A stretch of DNA of 59,624 nt from Flavobacterium sp. (GCA_026390995.1 JAPLEX010000034.1:1-59624), one strand, 5' to 3'; counted from the first letter of the stretch, positions 1 to 9,174 are shown. Notes: a model not told the origin generated them from the letters alone. Made by a program: numbers and translations.

Positions 1-828
1 GTAAAAAGCAGTTCGCCGGCATTGTAATCGATGGTGTAATCGTTGTTTTCTCCGCGTTCTAGCAAAACACCGTTCACATATACCCGTTCAGAACCAGAAA
101 TCACTAAAACATACAATTCGCCATTGGGACCTTTAAGTTTGTAGGGGCCTTGGTTGCCTTCTCGGCCTGTAAAGTTGCTTTTGGCGTATTGGCCTCTCAC
201 CAAGGCAGCTGCAGCAAATAGCGAGGTTTGCGTGGTTTCGTCTGAGCCAAAGTTAAAGCGCGAGGATAGTCCTTGTACTTTTTTATTGAAATTTAAAAAC
301 TGGGATTCCTTATTTTCTAAAAATAAATCTCCTGCCCGAATGGCCCAGCGATCGCTAAACAATTCCATGAATACTTGGTCAAATTCATCCAGTTTTTGCG
401 AATAACCACCCTCCTGCAACGGAATATTGTTGTCTTGTATGGAGGCACGTAAACTCACTTTATCCGAGATTTTTCCGCTTATTTGCAAGTCTAAATTCGA
501 ATTAACTACACTGTTTTGGTTGTTGCCTACGGTAATGCCGCGGGTGATACTGCCCGAAGCGAATGCGAATTGAATCGGCAGGCAAGGGGTACTCTTTTTT
601 GAACAGCAATAGTCCTTTTGGAAAATTGACTTCATAAGTAGCAGCATCAATGGACGTTCCATTCTTGTCGAGTACTTTAAAAAAACTGCTGTTGATGCTC
701 ACACTATCAATGTGAATGGTGTCGTAGGTGGAAACATGCATTTTGGCTTTATAGGGTGTTTCTAGCACTTGTGCTTGCGCGCCAACGACAATTGCAAAAA
801 CAAACCAAAGACAAACTAATTTACGCAT
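1..828 (-). pseudogene. Large flavobacterial surface protein, N-terminal part, frameshifted and running off the window
   Basis: The gene starts at the ATG at 828 with a signal peptide (MRKLVCLWFVFAIVVGAQAQ) and reads to about 560. The frame then runs off into a short wrong-frame tail that stops at 502. A second frame, readable from about 560 down to base 1, continues the same protein: it gives GSITRGITVGNNQNSVV, then NLDLQISGKISDK, and near the window edge DYNAGELLF. These strings are typical of a large conserved flavobacterial cell-surface protein of unknown function, so the two pieces belong to one gene. In relatives, as I remember them, a stretch of tens of residues lies between the DSIRI region and the GSITRG motif. 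It is absent here, so the junction looks like a deletion that also shifts the frame rather than one slipped base. The function is unknown; it is probably exported and outer-membrane associated. The real gene would extend beyond base 1. Confidence 0.7.
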
Positions 829-914
829 ACTCTTCCGATAACGGATTCCACTCAAAAGTAGTATGTTTGCTGCACAATTCCATCAAATTTATGGGGTACT
901 TATCTCGGAATGTT

Positions 915-922
915 TATTTTTG
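915..922 (+). promoter_or_regulatory. Possible -7 element (TAnnTTTG) of the cytochrome gene
   Basis: TATTTTTG matches the Bacteroidetes -7 consensus TAnnTTTG and lies 18 nt before the GTG start at 941. No convincing TTG is seen at -33, so support is moderate. Confidence 0.35.
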
Positions 923-940
923 TTTGCCTAAATTTTATTT

Positions 941-2035
941 GTGAATACGACTTGGACTAAAGGTTTTTTATTTGGAATCATTGCGCTACTTTTGGGAAGC
1001 TGTAATAATGACGATGCCTATATAACTGTGGAGGAATCCCCAGTGGTTGCTGATTTGACTGCGGTGCCGTATCCCAATTTGTCGATGTACAAATTTTTTA
1101 TGGGGCCAATGAAAGACCTGAAACCTGCTGTTGGTCTTTTGTTGTATAAACCCGCCAGTGAATTATTTACCGACTACGCCCAAAAATCTCGTTATGTGTG
1201 GATGCCCAAAAACACCAAAGCAACCTATGTTTCAGATCATGAAGTGCTCGAATTGCCGGTTGGGGCGGTGTTGATTAAAAACTTTTTTTACCATCGCGTG
1301 CAGCCTTCCAACACTACCCGTATTGTAGAAACACGCTTGATGATTCGCAAAGAATCGGGTTGGATTTTTGCCGAATATGTGTGGAACGACGAGCAAACCG
1401 ATGCGATTTTGCAAATGACAGGAAGCACGACGCCCATTACTTGGACGGATGAAAACAATGTAACGCGCAGCATTACCTATAAAATTCCGAAAGAATCAGA
1501 ATGTTTGCTGTGTCATGGAGTTAATCTAGTGCCTCATCCGATTGGCATTAAACCGCAAAATATAAATTACAATTTAGCCTACTCAACGAGAACCACCAAT
1601 CAGTTGGATAAATGGGTTTCTACGGGATATCTAGAAAACAATCTGCCAGAACGTTCTAGTATCTCGTCAATTATAGATTATACCAACAATAGTCAGCCTT
1701 TAAACCTGCGCATTCGATCTTATTTCGACATCAATTGCGCCCATTGTCATCGTGATGGAGGTACGGCTGATTTCCCCGGACTTCGTCTTCGATTTGAATT
1801 TAACCAAACCACCAGCATAGCCAAAATGGGTGCGTGCATGTCTCCGTATCATTTTATGCCGGGCTACACGGGACAACTTGTAATTCCGGGCAACGCAATA
1901 GCTTCGGGCTTGTATGGACGACTAAGTACCAATGATCCCAACTTCCGTATGCCTTTTGTTGGTCGTTCTATTCTCCATCAAGAAGCCATCGATTTGGTTG
2001 GCGAATGGATCAATTCACTCCAAGGTTGCGAATAA
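941..2035 (+). CDS. SO2930-like di-heme c-type cytochrome lipoprotein
   Basis: A 364-residue lipoprotein: a hydrophobic leader ends in a lipobox (LLLGSC, Cys21) followed by Asn-Asn-Asp-Asp. Two CxxCH haem-binding motifs are visible, CLLCH at 188-192 and CAHCH at 266-270, so two covalently bound haems are expected in the periplasm. The N-terminal half (LSMYKFFMGPMKDLKPA, then FTDYAQKSRYVWMP, then FAEYVWNDEQTDA) resembles the TIGR03806/SO2930 family. That assignment is from memory of the family, and the electron partner is unknown. The start is GTG at 941, which gives the complete leader. A hairpin follows the stop, so the gene is probably transcribed alone. The opposite-strand neighbours are unrelated surface proteins. 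Confidence 0.75.
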   Translation: MNTTWTKGFLFGIIALLLGSCNNDDAYITVEESPVVADLTAVPYPNLSMYKFFMGPMKDLKPAVGLLLYKPASELFTDYAQKSRYVWMPKNTKATYVSDHEVLELPVGAVLIKNFFYHRVQPSNTTRIVETRLMIRKESGWIFAEYVWNDEQTDAILQMTGSTTPITWTDENNVTRSITYKIPKESECLLCHGVNLVPHPIGIKPQNINYNLAYSTRTTNQLDKWVSTGYLENNLPERSSISSIIDYTNNSQPLNLRIRSYFDINCAHCHRDGGTADFPGLRLRFEFNQTTSIAKMGACMSPYHFMPGYTGQLVIPGNAIASGLYGRLSTNDPNFRMPFVGRSILHQEAIDLVGEWINSLQGCE

Positions 2036-2068
2036 AAAAAACCGCCAATACTGACGGTTTAGTTTTTT
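2036..2068 (+). terminator. Terminator after the cytochrome gene
   Basis: AAACCG (2039-2044) pairs with CGGTTT (2055-2060), followed shortly by a T run. The A run on the other side could let it also serve the opposing gene that ends at 2086. Confidence 0.55.
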
Positions 2069-2085
2069 AATGCTGTGAATGGTTG

Positions 2086-2787
2086 TTAGTTTTTCACCAC
2101 TTTTATACTGCTGCTTGCGCCTTCGTTGGTTGAGAATTTCGCTACATAAACCCCAGCACTGAATTGGCTCACGTCGATGCTTTGCTCTCCTGCAGTTAAC
2201 GATATACTACGCACAGTTTTTCCGGCAAGATCAACCAATTCTAATTGCATGTTTTTGGCTACCGTCAAATCAAGTTGATTAGTAAGGGTAGTGTTTTGCA
2301 ACCGCACACCCATCGCATTTAGCGCAGAAAAAGAATCTACAGCTAAGTTTGGGTTGTATCGATACGTGAACGTTATGGTGTTTCCTACTTCGTTTCCGCC
2401 TAAATCTACTTGGTAAAAACGGAATACAAAATCCATAATTTGTCCATTCCCTGGATTGGAATTGTAAAAGTGATCAAAGTTTCCGTTGGTTCCTCCTGCA
2501 GCTATCGTCACAGGGGCACTTGGGTAAATTTCCCCTGGCGCAACAGCGGCCAAGCATTCGTTTCCAAAACACAATTCAAACCCAGTGCCATCAGCGTTGG
2601 TCATGCTCAAGCATTCAATAAGAACGCGTGTAGACGTTGCAGCATTGTTACGCACAAAAAACTCTAAAGCAGCAAGGTTATATACCGTTGAATTATAGGT
2701 AATAATTTGATTATCGGTTATGGGTGTGCCATCGTGTTTGGTTACTGTGATTTGTGCTTGTAGCGCAATTCCAGCCAACAGGACCAC
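2086..2787 (-). CDS. Secreted protein with T9SS type A sorting domain, N-terminus apparently truncated
   Basis: A 233-residue protein. The C-terminal ~75 residues form a T9SS type A sorting domain: LELVDLAGKTVRSISL, then FSAGVYVAKF, ending IKVVKN. The central region is beta-rich with no family I recognise. The only usable start is GTG at 2787, giving MVLLAGIALQAQ, which looks like the second half of a signal peptide without its Met-Lys-Lys start. Upstream, the frame is open back through the terminator of the preceding gene with no ATG, and only about 15 nt separate that terminator's U run from the GTG. There is therefore no room for an ordinary promoter. The gene may have lost its 5' end to a deletion, or it may be expressed by readthrough. 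Confidence 0.6.
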   Translation of the reverse strand: MVLLAGIALQAQITVTKHDGTPITDNQIITYNSTVYNLAALEFFVRNNAATSTRVLIECLSMTNADGTGFELCFGNECLAAVAPGEIYPSAPVTIAAGGTNGNFDHFYNSNPGNGQIMDFVFRFYQVDLGGNEVGNTITFTYRYNPNLAVDSFSALNAMGVRLQNTTLTNQLDLTVAKNMQLELVDLAGKTVRSISLTAGEQSIDVSQFSAGVYVAKFSTNEGASSSIKVVKN

Positions 2788-2803
2788 TAAGTAATGGGGG
2801 TAT

Positions 2804-2837
2804 AAAAAAAGGAGGGAACTAGTGCTAGTTCCCTCCT
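2804..2837 (-). terminator. Strong terminator of the adhesin/Omp28-like gene
   Basis: A perfect 12-bp inverted repeat: GGAGGGAACTAG (2811-2822) pairs with CTAGTTCCCTCC (2825-2836) around a 2-nt centre. On the minus strand it is followed by a run of T. Confidence 0.85.
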
Positions 2838-2850
2838 TTGAATAGGGTAA

Positions 2851-4656
2851 TTATTTTAAAATAATTTTTTGATTTTCTTTGTCAGAACCAGAAGTAATCG
2901 TAGCGATGTACATTCCTTTTTGCAATGAAGTCAAGTTCATTTGGGTATCGTTGGTCACATCATTCATAGTGAATACCACTTTACCGGTGATGTCAGCAAT
3001 AGAAACAGACACAGGAGTTTCTGATTTTACACGTAACGTTCCTTCAGAGGGGTTTGGGTATACTTTGAATTTTTTAGCTGCAAATTCATCATTAGCCAAC
3101 ACTTCAGTTGCCAATGCTGTTTGCATTACCGCTTTTCCTGAGTTGGTGCTTTGGATAAATACAACAACTTCTAAGTCGGTCATTTCTTCAATGTTCAAGC
3201 CGTCCAAATTTTGAAACAACGTAATCGTTGGGATTGGTTGGTTGTAGGTACAGTTAATTACTGTTCCAGAAGCATTAGGAATCATTTTCATCATTACATT
3301 TTTGAATGAAGTTTCTCCGTTTGTTGAAACGTTTCCAGTAGTTACTTTTTCTACAACGGCTACGTGCAATTTATAGGTTCCAGAAAGGTAAGGTAAGATG
3401 TCAACATTTACTGTTAAGTCAGAGCTAAATCCTAACTCACTTTTGGTGGCAGTTACTGCAAAATATGCGGGTTGTATAATGGCGTCATTCAAGTCAGCTT
3501 GTAAACCAGCTACATTGAAATTTGTACCGTCTTTGGCATCCACAAACAAGCTTGGCGCACCACTCACACCGTAGTATCCTACACGTGTTCCCACTTCAGT
3601 TGTATAATATGGATCTCCAGCACCCGGCCAGTTTACTTGGTAATCAATCAAAGCAAAACTGGATGAATTAGGCGTGTAAAATGGGCTAAAATAGGTTCCG
3701 TTGAAAGTAGCACAAGGACCACAAGTTGAAGACGAGAATTTCTCATACAATGGGAAACGAGTAGTAGAATTGCTTGCAATTGATATTGATTTGGTCAATT
3801 GGTTATTTGTTGCGTCGTTATCATTGGCAGCGCTTACCCATACACTAATGTTGTGAAGACCTAATGTAGCATTCCATTGTGTTTGGTGTGTGTAGTTGTA
3901 TACTTGACCTGGCGCTAAGTTTATTCCTGATAGAGTTTGTGTATTAATAGCACCACCGTCAGCTTGCCAATTCAAGTCAATGTTGTTAATTGTATTTAAA
4001 CCAGCATTTTTGAAACTTCCAGTAATGGGTGTATTTCCTGTAGTTGCACTGATATCAGCCAAATTGAAAGTACTCAATTCTGCATCGTCTGCTTGAATTT
4101 GAACAATTGAAACATTGTCCAAAAAGATATTGTTGCCATATTGTGAAGTGGCTACAAATGACATATAACCCGCGCCAGTTGTACCTGCAGGCAAGTCAAA
4201 AGAGTACGAATACCAGCCTTCAGCATTTACTACAGGAGCCAAAGCCATAGAACGATTTACTGTTCCCAAAAGTGTACCTGTAGAAGGAGTAGCCAAGGTC
4301 GTGTGGTAATATACTTTAATATCGTCAGCATCGGTTGGGTATCCACCGTCTCTAAACATGTTAAATTTGATTCTGTAACTTAATCCAGCAAAATTGATTG
4401 ATGGAGAAGTTAAGCGGTAGGCATTACCAGCAGCGATGTTATACGAATAAAAACGCGCCATACCGGCGCCTGCAAATGGCGTACAAGATGGTGTGGTTCC
4501 CACCGTTTGTCTAGTCCACCCTGTTGTGGTAGAAGTCCCTGTAACACGGGCAGTAGACCAAGTTAAAGCGGTATCAAATCCTTCAGCAAGCAACACTTGT
4601 GCGTTAATTGAAAAAGAAAATACTACCAAAGCAAAAAGTAAAGTAATTTTTTTCAT
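2851..4656 (-). CDS. T9SS-secreted protein with jelly-roll adhesin-like domain and Omp28-like domain
   Basis: A 601-residue exported protein with an N-terminal signal peptide (MKKITLLFALVVFSFSINAQ). Residues ~20-190 resemble the cleaved-adhesin/choice-of-anchor-J jelly roll. They are followed by a CARDB-like beta-sandwich (~190-295: ITGSFKNAGLNTINNIDLNW). From ~300 there is an Omp28-like region with a thioredoxin-style CxxC (SSTCGPCATFNG). The last ~75 residues are a T9SS type A sorting domain (KVYPNPSEGTLRVKS ... QKIILK). The protein is probably delivered to the cell surface by T9SS; its substrate is unknown. It has its own terminator immediately downstream. The domain assignments come from recognised sequence patterns, not a search. 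Confidence 0.8.
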   Translation of the reverse strand: MKKITLLFALVVFSFSINAQVLLAEGFDTALTWSTARVTGTSTTTGWTRQTVGTTPSCTPFAGAGMARFYSYNIAAGNAYRLTSPSINFAGLSYRIKFNMFRDGGYPTDADDIKVYYHTTLATPSTGTLLGTVNRSMALAPVVNAEGWYSYSFDLPAGTTGAGYMSFVATSQYGNNIFLDNVSIVQIQADDAELSTFNLADISATTGNTPITGSFKNAGLNTINNIDLNWQADGGAINTQTLSGINLAPGQVYNYTHQTQWNATLGLHNISVWVSAANDNDATNNQLTKSISIASNSTTRFPLYEKFSSSTCGPCATFNGTYFSPFYTPNSSSFALIDYQVNWPGAGDPYYTTEVGTRVGYYGVSGAPSLFVDAKDGTNFNVAGLQADLNDAIIQPAYFAVTATKSELGFSSDLTVNVDILPYLSGTYKLHVAVVEKVTTGNVSTNGETSFKNVMMKMIPNASGTVINCTYNQPIPTITLFQNLDGLNIEEMTDLEVVVFIQSTNSGKAVMQTALATEVLANDEFAAKKFKVYPNPSEGTLRVKSETPVSVSIADITGKVVFTMNDVTNDTQMNLTSLQKGMYIATITSGSDKENQKIILK

Positions 4657-4803
4657 GAATTGTTTTTTTAATGGTTATAACTAGTTGGTTTATTTTGAAT
4701 GCAATTATACTGAATATTTTTAAATAAAAAAGCCTAAAATGTTAAAAAACAACCATAAATGAGTAAGACATGCCTCGTTTTTTTGAGAATTAGTTAATTT
4801 TTT

Positions 4804-6060
4804 TTAGTCGAGTTCCTTGGTGATGAGTTGCAAGGTTTCACGGCTATTTTGTTTAACTAGTATGGTTTTATTGAGCGCTACCATTTGGGCAGCTTGTTCG
4901 TCAAAATGACGGATGGTATACAGAGACACATTTTCGTTGTAAGCCACTTTGAATTTTTTGGACAAAGCAGTTCGCAGCGCTGCAAAATTCCCAAATTTAT
5001 CCTCTACACAAACCGAGAAACTGATGGCTGAGTTTTGAATGAGGCTCACTTTCATGTTGAATTGGTGCAACAAGCCAAAAATTTCGCTGATGTTTTCTTC
5101 CATAATAAACGAAAAATCGATTGAGGAAAGCGAGATCAGCAGTTGATTTTTCTTGACAATAAAGCAAGGCAAGAGCGGAACCAGGTCGGCGCCTTTGGAT
5201 ACACTTGTCCCCGGCAAGAGCGGGTTGACAAACGATTTGACAAAAAGTGGAATTTCCTTTTTTTGCAAAGGCTGTAGTGTTTTGGGGTGAATGACACTCG
5301 CCCCATAGAATGCCAATTCAATGGCTTCGCGGTAGGAAATTTGAGAAAGCAGTTGGGCGTTTTCAAAATAGCGCGGATCGGCATTCAATACCCCTGGCAC
5401 GTCTTTCCAAATACTGACGCTTTCGGCATTCAAACAATAGGCCAAAATGGCTGCGGTGTAATCGGATCCTTCGCGACCAAGGGTTGTGGTGAAATTATTT
5501 TCGTCTGAGCCCAAAAAACCTTGGGTAATATAGGCTTGTTTTTTGCGAATGAGTTTGCTGCAGTTTTTTTGTGTTTCTCCCCAGTTAATATCTGCATCGC
5601 GGTAGTTCGCGTCTGTTTTTATAATCGTGCGCACATCCAACCAGTCAGTATGGATGCCACTAAAATTTAAATAGTGCCCCACAATAATTGTAGAAAGTAG
5701 TTCTCCATAACTCACTACCTGGTCGTACACAAAATTATAATTGGGCGATTTGTTGTGGCTTAAAAACTGATCCAATTCAACAAAAAACTTGGTCAAAACC
5801 TGAAAAACTGGATGCGTTTCCTCAAACAAATCCAGAGCAATTTGGTTGTGGTATTTTTTAACTTCTTGCATGGATGATTGCAAGGCGGGCGATTTGTCAA
5901 AATAGTTTTTCACTACCACTTCGAGCGCATTGGTTGTTTTTCCCATGGCCGAAACCACCAGCAACACCTCATCATGACCCACTTGGTTCAATACGTCTAT
6001 AACATTTTTAATACCTGCTGCATCTTTAACCGAGGCGCCACCAAATTTGAATACTTTCAT
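4804..6060 (-). CDS. lysC: Aspartate kinase
   Basis: A monofunctional aspartate kinase of 418 residues that phosphorylates L-aspartate, the first step toward lysine, threonine and methionine. The start carries the KFGGASV nucleotide-binding motif (residues 5-11). The middle shows TTLGREGSDYTAA and WKDVPGVLNADPR, and then YGASVIHPKTLQPL, all family signatures. The C-terminal ~120 residues form the ACT-like regulatory part. It follows an acetyltransferase gene with a 5-nt gap, so the two are probably cotranscribed. fbp is divergent upstream, a frequent flavobacterial arrangement. Confidence 0.92.
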   Translation of the reverse strand: MKVFKFGGASVKDAAGIKNVIDVLNQVGHDEVLLVVSAMGKTTNALEVVVKNYFDKSPALQSSMQEVKKYHNQIALDLFEETHPVFQVLTKFFVELDQFLSHNKSPNYNFVYDQVVSYGELLSTIIVGHYLNFSGIHTDWLDVRTIIKTDANYRDADINWGETQKNCSKLIRKKQAYITQGFLGSDENNFTTTLGREGSDYTAAILAYCLNAESVSIWKDVPGVLNADPRYFENAQLLSQISYREAIELAFYGASVIHPKTLQPLQKKEIPLFVKSFVNPLLPGTSVSKGADLVPLLPCFIVKKNQLLISLSSIDFSFIMEENISEIFGLLHQFNMKVSLIQNSAISFSVCVEDKFGNFAALRTALSKKFKVAYNENVSLYTIRHFDEQAAQMVALNKTILVKQNSRETLQLITKELD

Positions 6061-6065
6061 GCCAC

Positions 6066-6548
6066 TTATATTTTAGTGTATTTCTCTATGAAGTCTTGAA
6101 TGCCTATTTCGTCCAACTGAACAACACGCCAGTCGTTTAGGATTTTGGCTCCCGTTTTCTCGTAAAAGTTAATCGCTGGGGTGTTCCAATCGAGCACGTT
6201 CCATTCGATGCGGCGCACGCCTTCGCGGGAGCCGGTTTCAATCACTTTTTGGTATAGGGCAAACCCAATGCCTTGTTTTCTATAATTTTCTTTCAAGATT
6301 AAATCTTCCAAGTGGATTGTTTTTCCTTTCCAGGTAGAATAGCGGTAGTAAAAGAGCGCCATTCCCACAATTTCTCCATTCACTTCGGCCACAAAAGTAG
6401 TAAATAATGGATTTTCTTGGAATCCGTCGCGCACCAAATCAGCGGCGGTGACCACCACAGCATTTGGCTCGCGTTCAAAGACGGCCAATTCTTGAATCAA
6501 GGCTAAAACAGCCGGCATATCGGCAGGCGCTCCTTTTCGTATAATCAT
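6066..6548 (-). CDS. GNAT N-acetyltransferase, diamine acetyltransferase-like
   Basis: A 160-residue single-domain acetyltransferase. The acetyl-CoA binding loop is visible in NYRKQGIGFALYQKV, with the preceding strand HLEDLIL and the late WNTPAINFYEKTGA motif. The pattern is close to the spermidine/diamine acetyltransferase subgroup, but the substrate cannot be read from sequence. The first gene of a probable two-gene unit with lysC. Confidence 0.85.
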   Translation of the reverse strand: MIIRKGAPADMPAVLALIQELAVFEREPNAVVVTAADLVRDGFQENPLFTTFVAEVNGEIVGMALFYYRYSTWKGKTIHLEDLILKENYRKQGIGFALYQKVIETGSREGVRRIEWNVLDWNTPAINFYEKTGAKILNDWRVVQLDEIGIQDFIEKYTKI

Positions 6549-6576
6549 CGTAAATCGCTTGGATTTTTTACTAGTA

Positions 6577-6584
6577 CAAACATA
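6577..6584 (-). promoter_or_regulatory. Possible -7 element of the acetyltransferase/lysC unit
   Basis: On the minus strand this reads TATGTTTG, matching TAnnTTTG, about 29 nt upstream of the ATG at 6548. No clear -33 TTG is seen. Confidence 0.4.
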
Positions 6585-6672
6585 GAGACAATTCTTTAAA
6601 ATTAAACAGTATAATTTTCGACAAATTGAGCAAAAAAACGATATTTGCAGTCTTAACTACAACGATTTCGTA

Positions 6673-7677
6673 ATGCAACAAAAACACAGTACTTTAGGGG
6701 AATTCATCATCGAAAACCAAAACGCTTTTCAGTATTCGTCGGGTGAATTATCGCGCATCATCAACTCCATTCGTTTGGCGGCCAAGGTGGTCAATTACAA
6801 AGTAAATAAAGCCGGTTTGGTTGATATTGTTGGCGCAGCCGGCGAACAAAACATCCAAGGCGAAGACCAACAAAAACTAGACGTCTATGCCAACGAGGTG
6901 TTTATTCAAACCTTGATTAATCGCGAAATTGTGTGCGGCATTGCCTCTGAAGAAAATGATGATTTCATTACCGTTTCGGGCGCCGATAACAGCCACAATA
7001 ATAAATATGTGGTGCTCATGGATCCCTTAGACGGCTCCTCAAATATTGATGTGAATGTCTCGGTGGGGACAATCTTTTCGGTGTATCGCCGCATTACACC
7101 CGTAGGAACGCCGGTCACTTTAGAAGATTTTTTACAACCCGGCATCAACCAAGTGGCTGCCGGCTATGTGATTTATGGCACTTCAACCATGTTGGTTTAC
7201 ACCACCGGTCATGGGGTAAATGGCTTTACGTTAAATCCGGCGATTGGCACCTTTTATTTGTCACACCCCAATATGCGCTACCCCAAAGACGGCACGATCT
7301 ACTCCATAAACGAAGGAAATTATGTGCATTTTCCACAAGGGGTAAAAAATTACATCAAGTATTGCCAGCTGGAAGAAGAAGACCGTCCGTATATTTCGCG
7401 CTACATTGGCAGTTTGGTCTCCGACATGCACCGCAACATGATTAAAGGCGGGATTTACATTTACCCCACGAGTTCCAAATCGCCGCAAGGAAAACTGCGT
7501 TTGCTCTACGAATGCAACCCGATGGCCTTCATTGCCGAACAAGCCGGCGGAAAAGCGGTAGATGGCTACCAAAGAATCCTCGAAATTCAACCCACCGAAT
7601 TGCACCAACGCGTTCCGTTCTTTTGTGGCAGTTATAATATGGTGAGCAAGGCGGAGGAGTTTATGAAGAATAGTTGA
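6673..7677 (+). CDS. fbp: Class I fructose-1,6-bisphosphatase
   Basis: A 334-residue enzyme that hydrolyses fructose-1,6-bisphosphate to fructose-6-phosphate in gluconeogenesis. It shows the metal-binding [18 protein letters not shown] segment, the EEND acidic site ([10 protein letters not shown]), and the substrate region [12 protein letters not shown] followed by [15 protein letters not shown]. Length and start match the class I family. It is divergent from the GNAT-lysC pair. A likely -7 element (ATATTTG) lies near 6641-6647. Confidence 0.95.
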   Translation: MQQKHSTLGEFIIENQNAFQYSSGELSRIINSIRLAAKVVNYKVNKAGLVDIVGAAGEQNIQGEDQQKLDVYANEVFIQTLINREIVCGIASEENDDFITVSGADNSHNNKYVVLMDPLDGSSNIDVNVSVGTIFSVYRRITPVGTPVTLEDFLQPGINQVAAGYVIYGTSTMLVYTTGHGVNGFTLNPAIGTFYLSHPNMRYPKDGTIYSINEGNYVHFPQGVKNYIKYCQLEEEDRPYISRYIGSLVSDMHRNMIKGGIYIYPTSSKSPQGKLRLLYECNPMAFIAEQAGGKAVDGYQRILEIQPTELHQRVPFFCGSYNMVSKAEEFMKNS

Positions 7678-7756
7678 TTGAAAGATTTAATGATTGAAAG
7701 ATTGAAAGATTTCATCTAATACTAATTTGGTTGTCGGTTGTGTGTTGTCTGTTTTC

Positions 7757-7774
7757 GGTTTGGGTTCTAAGAAC
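7757..7774 (+). repeat. 18-bp direct repeat, left copy
   Basis: GGTTTGGGTTCTAAGAAC occurs here and again at 8427-8444, flanking the small lipoprotein gene. The surrounding noncoding stretch 7678-7892 also holds short ATTGAAAGATT repeats just after fbp and an AAAGCTAACGGCTGCT run near 7807. Confidence 0.8.
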
Positions 7775-7828
7775 CGTCTCTACTCTCTTAGTCTTTCGTC
7801 TTAGCTAAAAGCTAACGGCTGCTTAGTA

Positions 7829-7869
7829 TACTTCCCAAAACTCCCCTCTTGAGAGGGGTTGGGGGTATG
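7829..7869. repeat. GC-rich palindromic intergenic element
   Basis: CCCCTCT (7843-7849) pairs with AGAGGGG (7852-7858) inside an otherwise AT-rich spacer, followed by TTGGGGGTATG. It resembles dispersed intergenic palindromes common in Bacteroidetes. It may also act as a terminator for fbp or the opposing lipoprotein gene. Confidence 0.5.
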
Positions 7870-7892
7870 TTAAAACTTATGGATATTGAATT

Positions 7893-8279
7893 TTATTGCT
7901 TTGAGCCGGTCCAGGTTCCATTCATTTGAGCAGAATTATTTAACCAGGTTCCTGAGGCGGAGCCATTAGCTAACATAATGCCATTAAAAGATGCCCCGGA
8001 CGTTGAAGAGCCAACGGTTGCAACAAAAACTCCTTCCATATTTACTGACCCATTTAACTCATAGGTTGAAGAAAAGGTTGTTGATGTAGTGGTTCCAGTT
8101 GTAATTCCTGAAGAGTTCACGACTGCAGTCCAAGTTCCATTATCTTCAGCACCTGTGTATATTCCTGACCAAGTACCTTGATATTGATTAATTGTGTTTG
8201 ATGAATTGTCATTTGAACAAGAAAAAGATAATAGGGCAACAAATAAGGTAAATGCTAATTTAAAAATTTTGTTTTTCAT
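7893..8279 (-). CDS. Small lipoprotein of unknown function
   Basis: A 128-residue protein starting at the ATG at 8279, chosen because MKNKIFKLAFTLFVALLSFSC forms a complete lipoprotein signal with Cys21 followed by Ser-Asn-Asp. The mature part is rich in Ser, Thr and Gly, with repeated GTW patterns (YQGTWSGIYTG, then NGTWTAVV, then SGTWLNN, then NGTWTGSKQ), suggesting a small beta-barrel or sandwich made of repeated hairpins. I do not recognise a family. It sits alone between two copies of an 18-bp direct repeat, which may mark it as a recent arrival. Confidence 0.75.
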   Translation of the reverse strand: MKNKIFKLAFTLFVALLSFSCSNDNSSNTINQYQGTWSGIYTGAEDNGTWTAVVNSSGITTGTTTSTTFSSTYELNGSVNMEGVFVATVGSSTSGASFNGIMLANGSASGTWLNNSAQMNGTWTGSKQ

Positions 8280-8426
8280 GATTTTGTTTTTTTTAATTTC
8301 ATCAAAAGAAAGAATTAGTTTGCATTCTTTCAACTTAAAAATCATTAATTCACGATTACTTATTCATGTGTCCCATCTCAATTACAAAAGTTTCTCAGTC
8401 AACTTTGTTGTAGGTGTTAGGTTCTA

Positions 8427-8444
8427 GGTTTGGGTTCTAAGAAC
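8427..8444 (+). repeat. 18-bp direct repeat, right copy
   Basis: The second copy of GGTTTGGGTTCTAAGAAC, preceded by a near-repeat of itself (TAGGTTCTAGG) in the spacer before the HupE-like gene. Confidence 0.8.
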
Positions 8445-8565
8445 TTTCATTCCTGTCTAACCAAAACCTTCCCACTTCCAACTTTTTAATGAAAGTACTG
8501 TTTCTTTTCTTACATTTATTTTCTCCAAAAATTTCCTAAGTTTACCCAACTTAAAACGTATTCCC

Positions 8566-9159
8566 ATGAGTGATTTTTGGATATTTGTAGAAATTGGAGC
8601 CAAGCATGTGCTCAATTGGAACGGCTACGATCATTTGCTTTTTTTGTTGGCGCTCACTGCGCCCTATGCTTTCTCCGACTGGAAACGCCTGCTCATTTCG
8701 GTCAGTTTGTTTACCCTAGGGCATACCATTTCCTTGTTTTTAGGCGCTTATGAGCTGTTTAGCGTGCAACCTCGAATCGTAGAGTTTCTCATTCCGCTCA
8801 CGATATTTGTCACCGCTTTATTTACTCTGCTGTCGTTGGGAAAATTCAGCAAAACCAAAAATTCAAACCAACCGATCTATTATATTACTGTTTTTTTTGG
8901 GCTCATTCACGGCTTGGGTTTTTCCTATTATTTTAATTCGCTTTTGGCAGGCAGTTCGTCTACCAAATTATTTAGCCTCATTCAATTTTCAGTCGGAATC
9001 GAACTGGCACAAGTACTAGTCGTGGTTTTGGTTCTGATTTTTTCTTACGTGTTCCAATCGGTTTTGCGTTTTTCGCAACGGGATTTTACCTTAACTTTGT
9101 CGGCCTTTGTGTTGGGCGTGGTTTTGCCTTTATTGATAGAGAATCCCATTTGGCACTAA
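8566..9159 (+). CDS. HupE/UreJ-like membrane protein
   Basis: A 197-residue integral membrane protein with about six hydrophobic segments. It shows the family pattern of an N-terminal HVLNWNGYDHLLFLLAL segment, SLFTLGHTISL in the second/third helix, and FFGLIHGLGFSYYF near residue 115; the histidines are the characteristic ones. HupE/UreJ proteins are associated with nickel or cobalt uptake, but no urease or hydrogenase gene lies nearby, so the substrate is unproven. It is followed 15 nt later by the dCMP deaminase gene and is likely in one transcript with it. Confidence 0.8.
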   Translation: MSDFWIFVEIGAKHVLNWNGYDHLLFLLALTAPYAFSDWKRLLISVSLFTLGHTISLFLGAYELFSVQPRIVEFLIPLTIFVTALFTLLSLGKFSKTKNSNQPIYYITVFFGLIHGLGFSYYFNSLLAGSSSTKLFSLIQFSVGIELAQVLVVVLVLIFSYVFQSVLRFSQRDFTLTLSAFVLGVVLPLLIENPIWH

Positions 9160-9174
9160 AATTTAATTCAATTT

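Noticed and set aside
154..405. Plus-strand open frame over the broken surface-protein gene
   Set aside because: It lies opposite the readable second frame of that gene, which has family-typical motifs; the plus-strand product has no recognisable features.
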